Below are positions 8,775 to 19,114 of a stretch of 64,000 nucleotides of DNA, in pieces; the first letter of the stretch is position 1, and every line of letters starts with the position of its first letter. Position numbers and translations under genes: made by a program. Origin of the DNA: Nitrosospira briensis C-128 (GTDB lineage Bacteria; Pseudomonadota; Gammaproteobacteria; Burkholderiales; Nitrosomonadaceae); the NCBI RefSeq assembly GCF_000619905.2, contig NZ_CP012371.1:3146114-3210113 (forward strand), given 5' to 3'. Below the pieces are notes generated by a model. The model searched no databases. It was not told the origin of the DNA and saw only the letters and a list, made by a program, of their open reading frames with translations.

Positions 8775-9890
8775 TTACTTTCCCATCCACAACTCTGCCT
8801 GCAGTTGCATGACATCGGCAAGGTAATGTTCCCGCGCATAGGTCCGGCGCAACCAGCTTGTGCCATTGCCTGCTCGTAATATCTCGCGAACACGGTCCAT
8901 TGCTTCCACCGCGTGCAATTCCCGGGCATGGTCCGCAATGCGCGCCAGCATATCGGTGATATCTTCACGAATGCTGCGCTGCTCATGGGTACGCGGATCG
9001 ATAAAAACACCTTCGAGTCCAAAACGGCAGGCCTGGAAGCGGTTGAACGTATAAACCAGATAATCGTCCTCTTCCGGCGGCGTGCGCTGCTCCACCATGA
9101 TGTAACGGGACATCGCCTGAATATAGCAGGCAATGGCAGCGGCAATTTCAACGGTAAGAGGGGTATCGCATACCCTCACCTCGATAGTGCCGAACTCTGG
9201 CTTGGGGCGGATATCCCAGTAAAAATCCTTCATTGATTCGACCACGCCGGTGCCGGTCATCTTGCCGAAAAATCGCTCGAATTCATCCCAGCGCAGTACG
9301 AAAGGAGCCCGCCCGCTCAACGGGAAGGAAAATACCGAGTTCAGGCGTGCCGAGGCGAACCCGGTATCGTGCCCCTGCACGAACGGAGAACTGGCCGACA
9401 GCGCGATAAAATGCGGGACGTAGCGCGACAGCATATGCATCAGGTGAAGCGCTTCGTCCGGCCCAGGGCAACCGATGTGGACATGCTGCCCGAATATGGT
9501 GAATTGTTTGGCCAGATAGCCGTACAGCTCGGACAGATGATGGAAGCGCGGCGCATCAAAAATCTTCTGCTCGCTCCAGTGCTGGAACGGGTGTGTGCCG
9601 CCACCTGCAACCGCGACGTTGAGAAAGCGTCCCGCCTCGGATACAACGTCGCGCAAGGCATGCAGTTCCGCGACCAGTCCGGTATATTCCTGTTGCACCG
9701 AGGTGTTGATCTCGATCATGCTGCGGGTCATTTCCGGTTTTATTTCGCCGGGATGCGCACGTTTCTCAACCCGGCGCAATATATCGGGAGCCGAAGACGC
9801 CAGGTTATAGTCATTGCAGCTGAGCAGTTGCAGTTCCAGCTCCACCCCGATGCTCAAGGGTCTGGAGGGCGCGAAGGGCATCAGGCTCAT
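8775..9890 (-). CDS. YbdK-type carboxylate-amine ligase (glutamate-cysteine ligase family 2)
   Basis: A 371-residue enzyme of the GCS2 family, which joins a carboxylate (typically glutamate) to an amine with ATP. Visible family features are SIGVELELQLL at the N-terminus, EIKPEMTRSMIEINTSV, GGGTHPFQHW, QHVHIGCP and KPEFGTIEVRVCDTP. YbdK homologues have weak glutamate-cysteine ligase activity; the true substrate is uncertain. Its start overlaps the stop of the antiporter gene upstream by 4 bp, so the two are translationally coupled. Confidence 0.9.
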   Translation of the reverse strand: MSLMPFAPSRPLSIGVELELQLLSCNDYNLASSAPDILRRVEKRAHPGEIKPEMTRSMIEINTSVQQEYTGLVAELHALRDVVSEAGRFLNVAVAGGGTHPFQHWSEQKIFDAPRFHHLSELYGYLAKQFTIFGQHVHIGCPGPDEALHLMHMLSRYVPHFIALSASSPFVQGHDTGFASARLNSVFSFPLSGRAPFVLRWDEFERFFGKMTGTGVVESMKDFYWDIRPKPEFGTIEVRVCDTPLTVEIAAAIACYIQAMSRYIMVEQRTPPEEDDYLVYTFNRFQACRFGLEGVFIDPRTHEQRSIREDITDMLARIADHARELHAVEAMDRVREILRAGNGTSWLRRTYAREHYLADVMQLQAELWMGK

Positions 9891-11095
9891 GTTTTTTTCT
9901 CCGGTGTTTCCCCGGCCATTCGCAAGGCCATCTGGACCAGAATGGGGCCCCCAAGCTCAAGTATCACGATGCAGCTCATCATTACCAGCCCCAACCCTGA
10001 ACCGAACATGGGGAAGTCCACCGCCGTATCCAATGTAAGAAGCAGCGCAACACTCGACATGGGTATCAGGGCAATCCCCAGGGCCATGGCTTGACGCAGG
10101 CTGATGCCGCTGTAATGCGCCAATGTCAGTACCGCCAGCAGCTTGGCTGTTGCGCGTGCCGTGATAAGCAGCAAGACCAGCAGAAAACTGTCACGCAACC
10201 CGCTGAGGTCGGACGCGAGGCCGTTAGCGATAAACATTAACACGACCAGAACGGCGCCGGCGGAACCGAAGTGCGGCGGGAAAGTCCGCGGGCGCTGCCG
10301 CCGGTATCGCGTTATAAGGCCGGCAGCCAGCAGGACGAGGATCGGGCTGAGCTTGAGTGTTGACGCCATGATGGTCGCAAACGCAATCATGCCGAACAGG
10401 ACGAAAGAAAAGGTTTCCTCATGCTGCCCGAGATAATGGTGGATTCGCTCGAAGGTAATGCCGAACAACCAGGCCAGTAGCGCGGACCCCCCCAAGAGAT
10501 AAAACGGCGCCAATATCGTATGGATGACGCTGGTGCCGGCCTGGCCATGCATGCCGGCGACGGCCAGTTTATGGAAGATGACAGCATAAATACAATTGAG
10601 CGCGGTCATCAGCAGAAGCCGGTCCGTCACCTGACCCTGAGCGCGTGATTCGGTGACTATGCGTACCACAATGGCAGGTGAGGTGGCAATTGCAATGGAA
10701 GCGACCACCGCGGCAGAAATATTGGCAACACCAAACCAGCTCAGCATTGAGAAAACAACGGCGAATGTGGCGGTGGATTCAAGCAGGCTTGTGCCGGCAA
10801 TCCAGGGATTGGCTTTCAGCCAGCGCAGATTTACCTTGCTGCCCAGTTCGAACAAGAGGATGCCCAGCGCCAGGTCAACTACCAGCCGCCATTCAGTGAC
10901 GGGCAATGGTGGGATAAAGCCCAGGCCGCCAGGGCCCAGCAGCGCGCCGATACCGATATAGCCGACGATACGCGGCAATCGCAGGTGACGTACCAGTGCT
11001 TCACCCACAAGTACGGCTGCAACCAGCGTCAACGCAAGCCAGAGAGCGGGGCTGACTTCTAGCGGCCAAAAAGGCAGGTATGCGGGCCAGTTCAT
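9887..11095 (-). CDS. CPA2-family cation:proton antiporter
   Basis: A 402-residue integral membrane protein made almost entirely of hydrophobic helices. The Kef/CPA2 motifs HLRLPRIVGYIGIGALLGPGG and VDLALGILLFELGSKVNL are present. There is no C-terminal TrkA-N regulatory domain, so it is the short antiporter-only form. It presumably exchanges K+ or Na+ for H+ across the inner membrane. It is first in a two-gene overlapping unit with the YbdK-type ligase; glutathione-type thiols regulate some Kef systems, so the pairing may be functional (inference). Confidence 0.9.
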   Translation of the reverse strand: MNWPAYLPFWPLEVSPALWLALTLVAAVLVGEALVRHLRLPRIVGYIGIGALLGPGGLGFIPPLPVTEWRLVVDLALGILLFELGSKVNLRWLKANPWIAGTSLLESTATFAVVFSMLSWFGVANISAAVVASIAIATSPAIVVRIVTESRAQGQVTDRLLLMTALNCIYAVIFHKLAVAGMHGQAGTSVIHTILAPFYLLGGSALLAWLFGITFERIHHYLGQHEETFSFVLFGMIAFATIMASTLKLSPILVLLAAGLITRYRRQRPRTFPPHFGSAGAVLVVLMFIANGLASDLSGLRDSFLLVLLLITARATAKLLAVLTLAHYSGISLRQAMALGIALIPMSSVALLLTLDTAVDFPMFGSGLGLVMMSCIVILELGGPILVQMALRMAGETPEKKT

Positions 11096-11774
11096 GAAAC
11101 AATGCGGGGAAACAGCCGAAATAGGGCTGTTCCGTCAACCGCGAACGTTATTGTCAGATGCATCCGGTCTCCTTAAGGACAATGCGGATGTTCGGTCTGT
11201 ACTTTGGAAACTTTACGGTATCCTCAAACTGAACCCCAGGATTACAGATAACGGGCGAGGTTAGTTAGCGAGGGTCTGAATAAACTATCTGGAAGAGATG
11301 TGGGTGAATTATAAACCATGAATGCGAAGAGGAAACGTCTGCTGTAATCGACTGTACTGAAAATCAGCACGCGCCGGATTGCGTGTGGTGCAATAACCAG
11401 CGTTGGCGCACGTCTGCCGCTTGATATATTTCAAGGCAGGAACTGTGCCTACCCAGACGGGGCAGAGGGCGGCACGAAAATGGAACCGTATACCTATCCA
11501 GTGACTTTCATGGCCGCTCAGGACGAATTAATGGCCTATCCATCCCGGTCATCGGACAGTAGGATCAAACCTTCAGCTTTAAATTTCATAGCCTCTTACC
11601 GGGACAGACGAGGCGAATGGAATGCCATGCAATACCTGTATTTCTTCAGTCAGGTCATGTCGAGGAACTTCACACGTTACTCTGGTTCTTACCGATAACC
11701 ATTTGATTGATAGGCTTTGGAACGATTCTTGCTACTTACCCTTCACAAGCTAAATTGTTTAGGTAAAATTTTCC
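11096..11774. other. Intergenic stretch without a convincing gene
   Basis: About 680 bp between the divergent antiporter and phospholipase genes. A 72-codon ORF at 11480-11698 has no ribosome-binding site, no recognisable family and an unusual composition, so it is not called. The first part probably holds the antiporter promoter. No repeat or RNA gene was recognised. Confidence 0.5.
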
Positions 11775-11879
11775 ATGGGCAAGAGAAGCATCACTCCCAA
11801 AATTGCTGATTTGGTAAAAATCGCCAACCCCACAAAAACCGGCTATTTGTACCGCAAACCTAAGAAGGCTCAATCATGA
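11775..11879 (+). CDS. 34-residue basic ORF coupled to the phospholipase D-like gene
   Basis: The ATG at 11775 is preceded by an AGG-type ribosome-binding site (11761-11767). The peptide is rich in lysine (KIADLVKIANPTKTGYLYRK and a KPKKAQS end). Its TGA overlaps the downstream ATG at 11876 in the ATGA arrangement, a hallmark of translational coupling. No family was recognised. It may be a real small protein or a leader ORF that sets translation of the downstream gene. Confidence 0.4.
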   Translation: MGKRSITPKIADLVKIANPTKTGYLYRKPKKAQS

Positions 11880-13240
11880 CAGCTCCGAAATGTGCAGTGA
11901 GTCTTTGCATGATCATGCTGCTGGCTGGTTGCGGCTCCCTTTCAGTTCCAGATAAAACGGTACATGCAAACCGTCCGGTGCAAGTCGATGGCGCACGCGG
12001 TGCGCTCTCTATCCAGGAAAGTAAGGCTGTCCTGGCCAATCTCAAAAACGGCGGCCCTGAAACCAATATCTTTACCAGGCACCTTGCCCAGGCAGAGCAG
12101 CTCTCGGGAAGCCCGCTGATGACGGGCAATAATGTGAAGCTGTTGGTTGACGGGCCCACCACCTACAAATCGATGTATGCGGCAATACAGGGCGCGAAGC
12201 ATCATATCAACATGGAAACCTATAGCATAGAGGACGACGAGGTTGGCCGCCGCTTCGCCGCTGCATTGATCGAAAAGCAAAAACAGGGCGTGCAAGTCAA
12301 TTTAATTTACGACAGCATCGGATCGGGCGCTACACCTGAAGAATTCTTCAAGCCGTTGATCGACAGCGGCGCCAACGTACTGGAATTCAACCCCGTCAAC
12401 CCATTGACATTTCGCAAGAAACTGGAATTGGGCCGTGATCATCGGAAACTGCTCGTGGTTGATGGCCAGATCGCCTTTGTAGGTGGCGTCAATATCAGCA
12501 GCGTATATTCCAGCGGATCATTCAGGTCAAAATCGAATACCAAGGATATCCAACCGTGGCGCGATACGCATCTCCGTATCGAAGGACCCGTCGTTAGTGA
12601 TTTCCAGAAATTGTTTCTGGCGACCTGGGAAAAACAGAAGGGTAAGCCGCTAGCGTCGAAATCCTTTTTTCCACGGATAGGCAGGAGGGGTAACGAAGTA
12701 GTGCGTGCCATCGGCAGCTCTCCCGATGAGTCTTACAGCCTTATCTACGTTACGCTCTTATCCGCCATAAACAGCGCTGAAACCTACGCATATGTCACTA
12801 CCGCTTATTTTGTGCCTGATCCGAGGTTACTGGCTGCATTGAAGGGTACAGCGCAGCGCGGCGTCGACGTGCGATTGCTGTTACCAGACAAAACCGATTC
12901 GAATCTGGTTTTGTATGCGTCGCACTCCTATTATGACGAACTGTTGAGTGCCGGCGTGAAGATTTATGAACGGGAGGGCGCTTTATTGCATGCCAAGACC
13001 GCCCTGATCGATGGTGTCTGGTCCACCATAGGCTCGACCAATCTTGACTGGCTCAGCCTGGAGCACAATCAGGAAATTAATGCGGTTGTCCTTGGTCAAG
13101 AGTTTGGTACGCAAATGAAAGCGCTGTTCGACGAAGATATTAAATCTTCCCGACTTGTCACATTGGAAAAATGGCGGCAGCGTTCGATTATTGCGCGCAT
13201 AAAGGAATTTGGCGCGAGTTTGCTGGCTCGACGGTTATAG
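11876..13240 (+). CDS. Phospholipase D-family lipoprotein (cardiolipin synthase-like)
   Basis: A 454-residue lipoprotein: the N-terminus ends in the lipobox LAGC at about residue 21. Two HKD motifs (HxKxxxxD) are intact, HRKLLVVDG near residue 188 and HAKTALIDG near 370, each followed by the family GG/GSTN element. Two-HKD proteins of this size transfer or hydrolyse phosphatidyl groups, often making cardiolipin-type lipids. The lipobox places it in the periplasm or at the outer membrane, unlike membrane-spanning cardiolipin synthases. It is translationally coupled to the small ORF upstream. Confidence 0.88.
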   Translation: MTAPKCAVSLCMIMLLAGCGSLSVPDKTVHANRPVQVDGARGALSIQESKAVLANLKNGGPETNIFTRHLAQAEQLSGSPLMTGNNVKLLVDGPTTYKSMYAAIQGAKHHINMETYSIEDDEVGRRFAAALIEKQKQGVQVNLIYDSIGSGATPEEFFKPLIDSGANVLEFNPVNPLTFRKKLELGRDHRKLLVVDGQIAFVGGVNISSVYSSGSFRSKSNTKDIQPWRDTHLRIEGPVVSDFQKLFLATWEKQKGKPLASKSFFPRIGRRGNEVVRAIGSSPDESYSLIYVTLLSAINSAETYAYVTTAYFVPDPRLLAALKGTAQRGVDVRLLLPDKTDSNLVLYASHSYYDELLSAGVKIYEREGALLHAKTALIDGVWSTIGSTNLDWLSLEHNQEINAVVLGQEFGTQMKALFDEDIKSSRLVTLEKWRQRSIIARIKEFGASLLARRL

Positions 13241-13394
13241 TATGTCTTAAACCCAGATAATTCATTAGGCGGCTCTGCGAGCCTACCCGAGTGCTGGTGG
13301 TCAGTTTGCGGCCATTTTCGCTACCTGCGCAGCGTCCATAGACCACGCTATGGATTTCTCTTAACCGCGGGAGTCACGCTCGGCTACGAGGCAA

Positions 13395-13553
13395 CGGCAA
13401 TTTGACGAGCGATGGTACTGGGACTTTGGTTACGATGCCGATAACCGATTGAGAAGCGCCAGCAAGGCCGGTCTGCGGCCAATCCGGCATACGACGGCTA
13501 CGGGTGCATGTGCCGCACCATCATCGACGGGACCATCACTAAAATAGTTCAAT
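13395..13553 (+). pseudogene. RHS/YD-repeat protein fragment, frameshifted
   Basis: Pieces of RHS repeats appear in different frames: GNGNLTSDG, then YDADNRLRSASKAG, then AYDGYG. At least two single-base shifts separate them, and no full ORF remains. It is a relic of an RHS-repeat toxin or surface protein. A second RHS scrap lies at 19049-19090, so the intervening island may sit within or between old RHS remains. Confidence 0.6.
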
Positions 13554-13590
13554 GATCGATCAATATCGGCAGAGACAATGAGGTCCAGTC

Positions 13591-15045
13591 ATGCGTAATA
13601 CCTTTGTGTCTTTCCTGCTGGCCGCAGTCGAGTGGCTGACCGAAAAAGGGTACCGGTTATTAATCGGTGTTGCCATCGTTCTGATCCTCTATGGCGCAGT
13701 GGAGGGAGAAAGCCTATTCTGGCTCGTCGCATCGTTCGTGGGCGCGCGATGTGCTTATCTGGTGGCGCAAATTGTCGGGAAACGGCAAAACTCCGGTGAC
13801 GGGCCGGGTATCGGCGAGACAAACCGGCGATCTCGATTGGAACAGATGAGCGAATGTGCGGGGCTGCTGGCATTTTGTATCCTTGCTCCATTGGCATGGG
13901 TGCTGTATACGAGCGAGATCGTCTCACTCCGCTCCAGCCAAAGCTGGCCGGCTGTAGTCGTTGCCTTGCTGGGGTTTATCCTCTATCTCTCGCCTTTTGC
14001 TATTTCGAGTCCGGGCGCGCGGCTGCGGCTCATCTGGTGGGGTCTTCCACTGCTGCCTGCGGCGATGCTGCTGATTGTCGGGATTCAGGATCGGCACCCC
14101 TACTTGAATCCGGTCAACCCACATCGCGCGGCGCTTGCGGCGGAGCGAGTCCTGGCACTACGCGATGGAATCGCTGCGGGACACCACTATGACTGGGTAA
14201 CCGCTCATGCCCGTATGCTTGATGAACAAGGAAGTACCGGAGAGGCAATCAGGTTCTATCTGGACGCGCTGCATCTCAATCCCTACCAGAAAGATGTGCG
14301 AGAACGGCTTGCTGCGCTATCGCCCGAGATAGGGAAGAATGAACATCTCTCCGATACAATGTTTGCGCGCAAGTGGGATGGCCCATATTGGTCACAGGAG
14401 CATATCATTGCTCCCCTCCCGCGTTGCGAATTGGACAAGCGCATGGAAGGAATCGACAGAACGACGATTGTGATCTTGCGTGTGGGTGAGCTAATAAGCG
14501 ACAGCCTGGTTGACGCGGTTGGAGATGTGATTGCGCGTGAACTGGATATTCCAGTCTGCACCGTGACGCGACCGATACAATTGCCGCCGTACACCCGAAT
14601 CCGGGGCCTTGTTGACGGCAAGCAATGGGAAGTCTCCTCCCTGACTACAGCAGTTGAAGATTACATCGACTTTTCGCTCCAGGCACCGCTCAAATTCCTG
14701 GTTCTGACCTCGGCTGATATCTATAACGGCGGCGCAAACTTTGTCTTTGCAGTCAGCTGGATTAACGGAGGGGTACTTGTCTCAACCGCTCGGTTCGGCG
14801 ATCCGGTCAAGGAACAACGCCTTGTAGAGTACCGCACCGCCAAGCAATCACTGAGTTCCATCCTGAAGAGTTTTGGCGTACCCGAATCCGCCGATGCCAA
14901 TTCCGTCTTGAGCTATGCTCGGTCAATCGAAGAGCACGATAGAAAAGGAAATCGCCCGAGCGCAGAGGCTCTGGCGATTTTCCGTGAAAATCTTCGATCA
15001 CTTGATGCAACATGGAACGCTTACAAGGGTACGTCATTGAAGTAG
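13591..15045 (+). CDS. Membrane-anchored archaemetzincin-like protein lacking all zinc ligands
   Basis: A 484-residue protein. Residues about 20-165 contain five hydrophobic segments (22-38, 42-62, 90-108, 119-137, 148-165). A TPR-like helical pair follows at about 202-243. The C-terminal 200 residues resemble archaemetzincins: LVLTSADIYNGGANFVFAVS (370-389), GGVLVSTARFGDP and SIEEHDRKG. The family zinc pattern (HExxHxxG, then C, then CxM, then CxxC) fits residues 422-461 with exact spacing, yet the ligand positions are S422, S423, K426, S433, S438, L440, A458 and L461, with the G at 429 kept. I infer a catalytically dead pseudoenzyme. An IS21 fragment starts 12 bp after its stop. Confidence 0.6.
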   Translation: MRNTFVSFLLAAVEWLTEKGYRLLIGVAIVLILYGAVEGESLFWLVASFVGARCAYLVAQIVGKRQNSGDGPGIGETNRRSRLEQMSECAGLLAFCILAPLAWVLYTSEIVSLRSSQSWPAVVVALLGFILYLSPFAISSPGARLRLIWWGLPLLPAAMLLIVGIQDRHPYLNPVNPHRAALAAERVLALRDGIAAGHHYDWVTAHARMLDEQGSTGEAIRFYLDALHLNPYQKDVRERLAALSPEIGKNEHLSDTMFARKWDGPYWSQEHIIAPLPRCELDKRMEGIDRTTIVILRVGELISDSLVDAVGDVIARELDIPVCTVTRPIQLPPYTRIRGLVDGKQWEVSSLTTAVEDYIDFSLQAPLKFLVLTSADIYNGGANFVFAVSWINGGVLVSTARFGDPVKEQRLVEYRTAKQSLSSILKSFGVPESADANSVLSYARSIEEHDRKGNRPSAEALAIFRENLRSLDATWNAYKGTSLK

Positions 15046-15507
<462 letters not shown>

Positions 15508-15624
15508 CATCTGGCGTTTCATCGAAATATTGTCCAGAATGGGATGACTCAAGCATTCTACAGTCAGGGCTTAAATCAGTGTTTTCCTAGGGACTTATTC
15601 AAAAAATTAGCACTTAATCTACTC

Positions 15625-15788
15625 TTAGCTATAGCGTTCGAGTAGCTCGTTAAGCTCCTTGACACACCGCTGAATGTGATCGATAACTTCAGACGAGTCG
15701 AGAGCCCTCTTGCCACATTCTGCCAATCGCTACGGATGCTCTCCTGAAGTGTTTCAAGGTCACGGATGAGTTTTTCGTCTGAGGTCAC
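15625..15788 (-). pseudogene. Small helical protein downstream of the deaminase, frameshifted
   Basis: The ATG at 15788 lies 13 bp after the deaminase stop. The first frame reads MTSDEKLIRDLETLQESIRS; a second frame continues naturally as RLAECGKRALDSSEVIDHIQ and ends RCVKELNELLERYS at 15625. A one-base shift near 15725 separates them. The joined product would be about 54 residues, charged and coiled-coil-like. No family was recognised. It may be a companion of the defence gene that has decayed. Confidence 0.45.
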
Positions 15789-15800
15789 TCGTAATTATTT

Positions 15801-17243
15801 CTATGGGATGAGTTGCTTTAGCTCACTATTCATAATCTGCTCAATTTCCAAATAAGATAAAGGAATTAGCGGAACTCTTAATTGTGCTGTGCCAGGCTCC
15901 CACTTTGTCAAGCGCCCATCTTGTTTCCTTATAAGTTTTCGTCCACTACTTAAGCCCATAGAGAATAAATCTACAAATCTTCTAGGTCCTATTCCAACAA
16001 ACGCTTCAAATTGTACCTTTTCCTTGTCGTCTTTACCGCTCGCTTCAATAGAATCGTTATGAAGTTTTGTTGCGTAGCTCTTGGGATAAGGTTCAATATA
16101 TCTAACTTTAGAAATCCCAGCTGCTACGATATGCTTAGCACAGTTGTGGCATGGATAAGTAGTAGAGTATAAGGTGCTCCCTCTGATAGATATCCCATTT
16201 CTCGCAGCCGAGATGATTGCTTCCATCTCGGCATGAACAGCACGTCCGTACTCTGAAATGTTGAGTATCCCCGTATCCCTGAGGATTTTTTTCCCCTCTG
16301 CTATTAAGCTCTCCTCATCCTTTCGACAATTTGGATAAAGCTTCATCATGATTCTCAAAATGATGTCTCTTTTCTCCATTTCGTTCGAATCTTCGCTTAA
16401 TATGTGGTCTCTCTTTTCATCCTCAGTAGGCCAGTAAAGCCCGCCTCCGAACCGGGGTACGTCGTTTGCACCGGTGGCGACGATGTCACCGTGCAAATTA
16501 GAAATTACTGCACCAACTTGTCTCGACAAATCGGCTGATCTTAGTGATGCTGCATATGCCATAAACATGGCATACTCATCGGCTGTCGGGGTAATTACCG
16601 GAGCTGAGAATAAAAGATTCAATATTCTTAAAAGTTGCTTGGAAAGACCTTCTGCGTCATCGGTCGTCACGAATGCATCCGCCAATTTGAAAACGTCCCG
16701 GGTTCGCTGACCGTAATCCCCGATTTCCTTGTCATCTCTGTCGATCAGTCGATCAACCTCGCTGTCTGGCACCCCTTTTAAATTTTGAAGATAGTTTTTA
16801 CGACTAGTGATACTTGAAGATACGCCTAGTAGAAAAAAACCATCACCATAGACACGTCTCAGTGTCTCCACCTCGTCAGGATGTTTTAAGGACCGGATCA
16901 CGTGCGCCCATCTTTTTAATGGTTGAGGTCCTCCCTCAATCTTGATCCTTTCGTTATTGATAGCGTTGATTGCTAGGAGAGCATAAAAATCACCTCGCTT
17001 ATAAAGCCCACGGAGAGTTTTCCCGTTATTCATTCCGTTATCAAGTCGCTCGAGTTCCGTTTTTGGGACCTCAAGGTTCTTTAAATATGGCTGGCAAAGC
17101 TTACTAACATGAATGAAATTAAATTTATACTGAAATCTCTCAAAAAGAGACTTTAGCCGATTCTGAACATCATCTAGGTTCACCCCAACGGGCGCGACAA
17201 TGCCAATTATTAGTTCACAACTCTCTGAAGAATTTGAGATCAT
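15801..17243 (-). CDS. AvcD-type anti-phage dCTP/dCMP deaminase
   Basis: A 480-residue two-domain protein. The N-terminus (residues 11-25, IIGIVAPVGVNLDDV) resembles the P-loop kinase-like half of anti-phage deaminases. The C-terminal half carries zinc deaminase motifs: HAE at 337-339 and PCHNC at 364-368. Proteins of this build deplete dCTP/dCMP during phage infection; in the Vibrio AvcID system they are held inactive by a small RNA, AvcI, encoded just upstream. The gene is more AT-rich than its neighbours and flanked by IS remnants, which suggests transfer. Only about 190 bp separates its start from IS3 sequence. Confidence 0.85.
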   Translation of the reverse strand: MISNSSESCELIIGIVAPVGVNLDDVQNRLKSLFERFQYKFNFIHVSKLCQPYLKNLEVPKTELERLDNGMNNGKTLRGLYKRGDFYALLAINAINNERIKIEGGPQPLKRWAHVIRSLKHPDEVETLRRVYGDGFFLLGVSSSITSRKNYLQNLKGVPDSEVDRLIDRDDKEIGDYGQRTRDVFKLADAFVTTDDAEGLSKQLLRILNLLFSAPVITPTADEYAMFMAYAASLRSADLSRQVGAVISNLHGDIVATGANDVPRFGGGLYWPTEDEKRDHILSEDSNEMEKRDIILRIMMKLYPNCRKDEESLIAEGKKILRDTGILNISEYGRAVHAEMEAIISAARNGISIRGSTLYSTTYPCHNCAKHIVAAGISKVRYIEPYPKSYATKLHNDSIEASGKDDKEKVQFEAFVGIGPRRFVDLFSMGLSSGRKLIRKQDGRLTKWEPGTAQLRVPLIPLSYLEIEQIMNSELKQLIP

Positions 17244-17947
<704 letters not shown>

Positions 17948-17965
17948 CTTAAACCAAACAGTCTC

Positions 17966-17986
17966 CATGAAACTCGGGGCGATTCA
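17966..17986. repeat. Right terminal inverted repeat of the IS3 remnant
   Basis: The sequence ending GGGGCGATTCA, read outward as TGAATCGCCCC, resembles IS3-family ends and sits 39 bp after the transposase stop. No matching left end was found. Confidence 0.45.
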
Positions 17987-18061
17987 GGGGGCGGTATTCA
18001 AACGGTCGGAGGGTTTATCAACAGTTTGCCCAGAAGTATGCTCAGAAAATAGAGGAATGCG

Positions 18062-18854
18062 ATGGCTTTAGAAACGTCAGGCCGCGACTTGCTCGACATG
18101 GCCCGCGAGTGCATAGAAGGGGAGGATCTCGGTAATGCAAAGGATCTGATTGGGTTGGCAATTGCGCAGGCGCCGGCGAACAAGGTGTCATTGTGCATGC
18201 GGTAAATCAGTTGGTGTATGCGGAGCTCTACAGCAGTGCCCGTAGGGTCGTTGATAATTACCAGACGCAAACTGGAATGATTCTGTCTATGGATTTTACT
18301 TATGAAAATATCGTTCAGTGGGAGCAAGCCAACTTAATGGTGGACGATGTGCCGGTCTTCGATCTGGCCACGAGACCATTGCGGTTTGTAGGACTGCCAA
18401 ATACGCAGCGCGGAAGCCTCTTCAGCTATTTCACAATTAGTGTGCCGGTGGAGGAGATCGAAGTTTCGGAACAGGGGCTTGCTATCACGCAATCCAAAAT
18501 AAAGTATGCATACAAGTGGAATGAGATCACCCGCGCGAGCATCGTTGCAAGAATAATATCTAACAGAGGGGACTCTTCTCACAAAAAATTTGCACGCTGG
18601 AGGTGTCAGGGAAGCGTTTTCAGTTCGATGTTTCACCTGTCTGGTCAGATTTCAGGGAAGCGTTGTTACTCCGTGCCATATTTGCCCGTTACCTGAATAT
18701 GGAATTCATCGACGAGCGCAAACCGGGCTTCAAGGCAGCGAAAGATGATCCCATCCGGAACCTTAAGCTGGGTAATCTTGCCTGGATGGCAATGATAATA
18801 GGTGGATTCATTCTTTTTATTATATTTCTACAATGGAATCAATCGTCTTCCTAG
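18062..18854 (+). pseudogene. Hypothetical membrane protein broken by two frameshifts
   Basis: Three frames join into one plausible protein. Frame one (18062-18205) reads MALETSGRDLLDMARECIEG and on to AIAQAPANKV. Frame two (from about 18190) carries HAVNQLVYAELYSSARRV to NRGDSSHK. Frame three, entered at an A6 run near 18583, reads KICTLEVSGKRFQFDVSPVW and ends in a C-terminal membrane helix (MAMIIGGFILFIIFL). No family was recognised. The A6 site could be an error or a slippage site, but the first break suggests decay. Confidence 0.5.
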
Positions 18855-18951
18855 CAATACGCCACTGAGCTCTGAAAACCAAAAAACCGAACGAATCAAT
18901 TCCCTGCAATATCTGGACGATACGTACTCCAACCCTTCAAGGATATTCAAC

Positions 18952-19062
18952 ATGAAAATGCAGCTGAGCAGAATCGCATTGGCCATGGCAGCGCTTGGTG
19001 CACCGGCAGCTTTCGCCCCGCCCCTGCCCAGATTGCCGCCGGGCCCAGTCCTACATACATGA
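18952..19062 (+). pseudogene. Orphan signal peptide fused to unrelated sequence
   Basis: The ATG at 18952 opens a textbook signal peptide, QLSRIALAMAALGAPAAFA, but the frame ends after 36 residues. An RHS-type scrap follows in another frame. It appears to be the 5' end of a lost secreted protein. Confidence 0.45.
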
Positions 19063-19090
19063 CAATGCTGACCGGTTGAGCAGTGTTTAC
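19049..19090 (+). pseudogene. RHS/YD-repeat scrap
   Basis: One frame reads SYIHDNADRLSSVYW, a typical YD repeat. It is only about 14 residues long and lies just after the orphan signal peptide. Together with 13395-13553 it suggests RHS genes once bordered this island. Confidence 0.4.
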
Positions 19091-19114
19091 TGGGTTTTAC
19101 CAAGAGACGACCGC

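Noticed and set aside
11480..11698. A 72-codon plus-strand ORF between the antiporter and phospholipase genes
   Set aside because: No ribosome-binding site, no family and atypical composition.
13255..13394. Possible extension of the RHS remnant upstream
   Set aside because: No clear YD-repeat motif could be read there in any frame.
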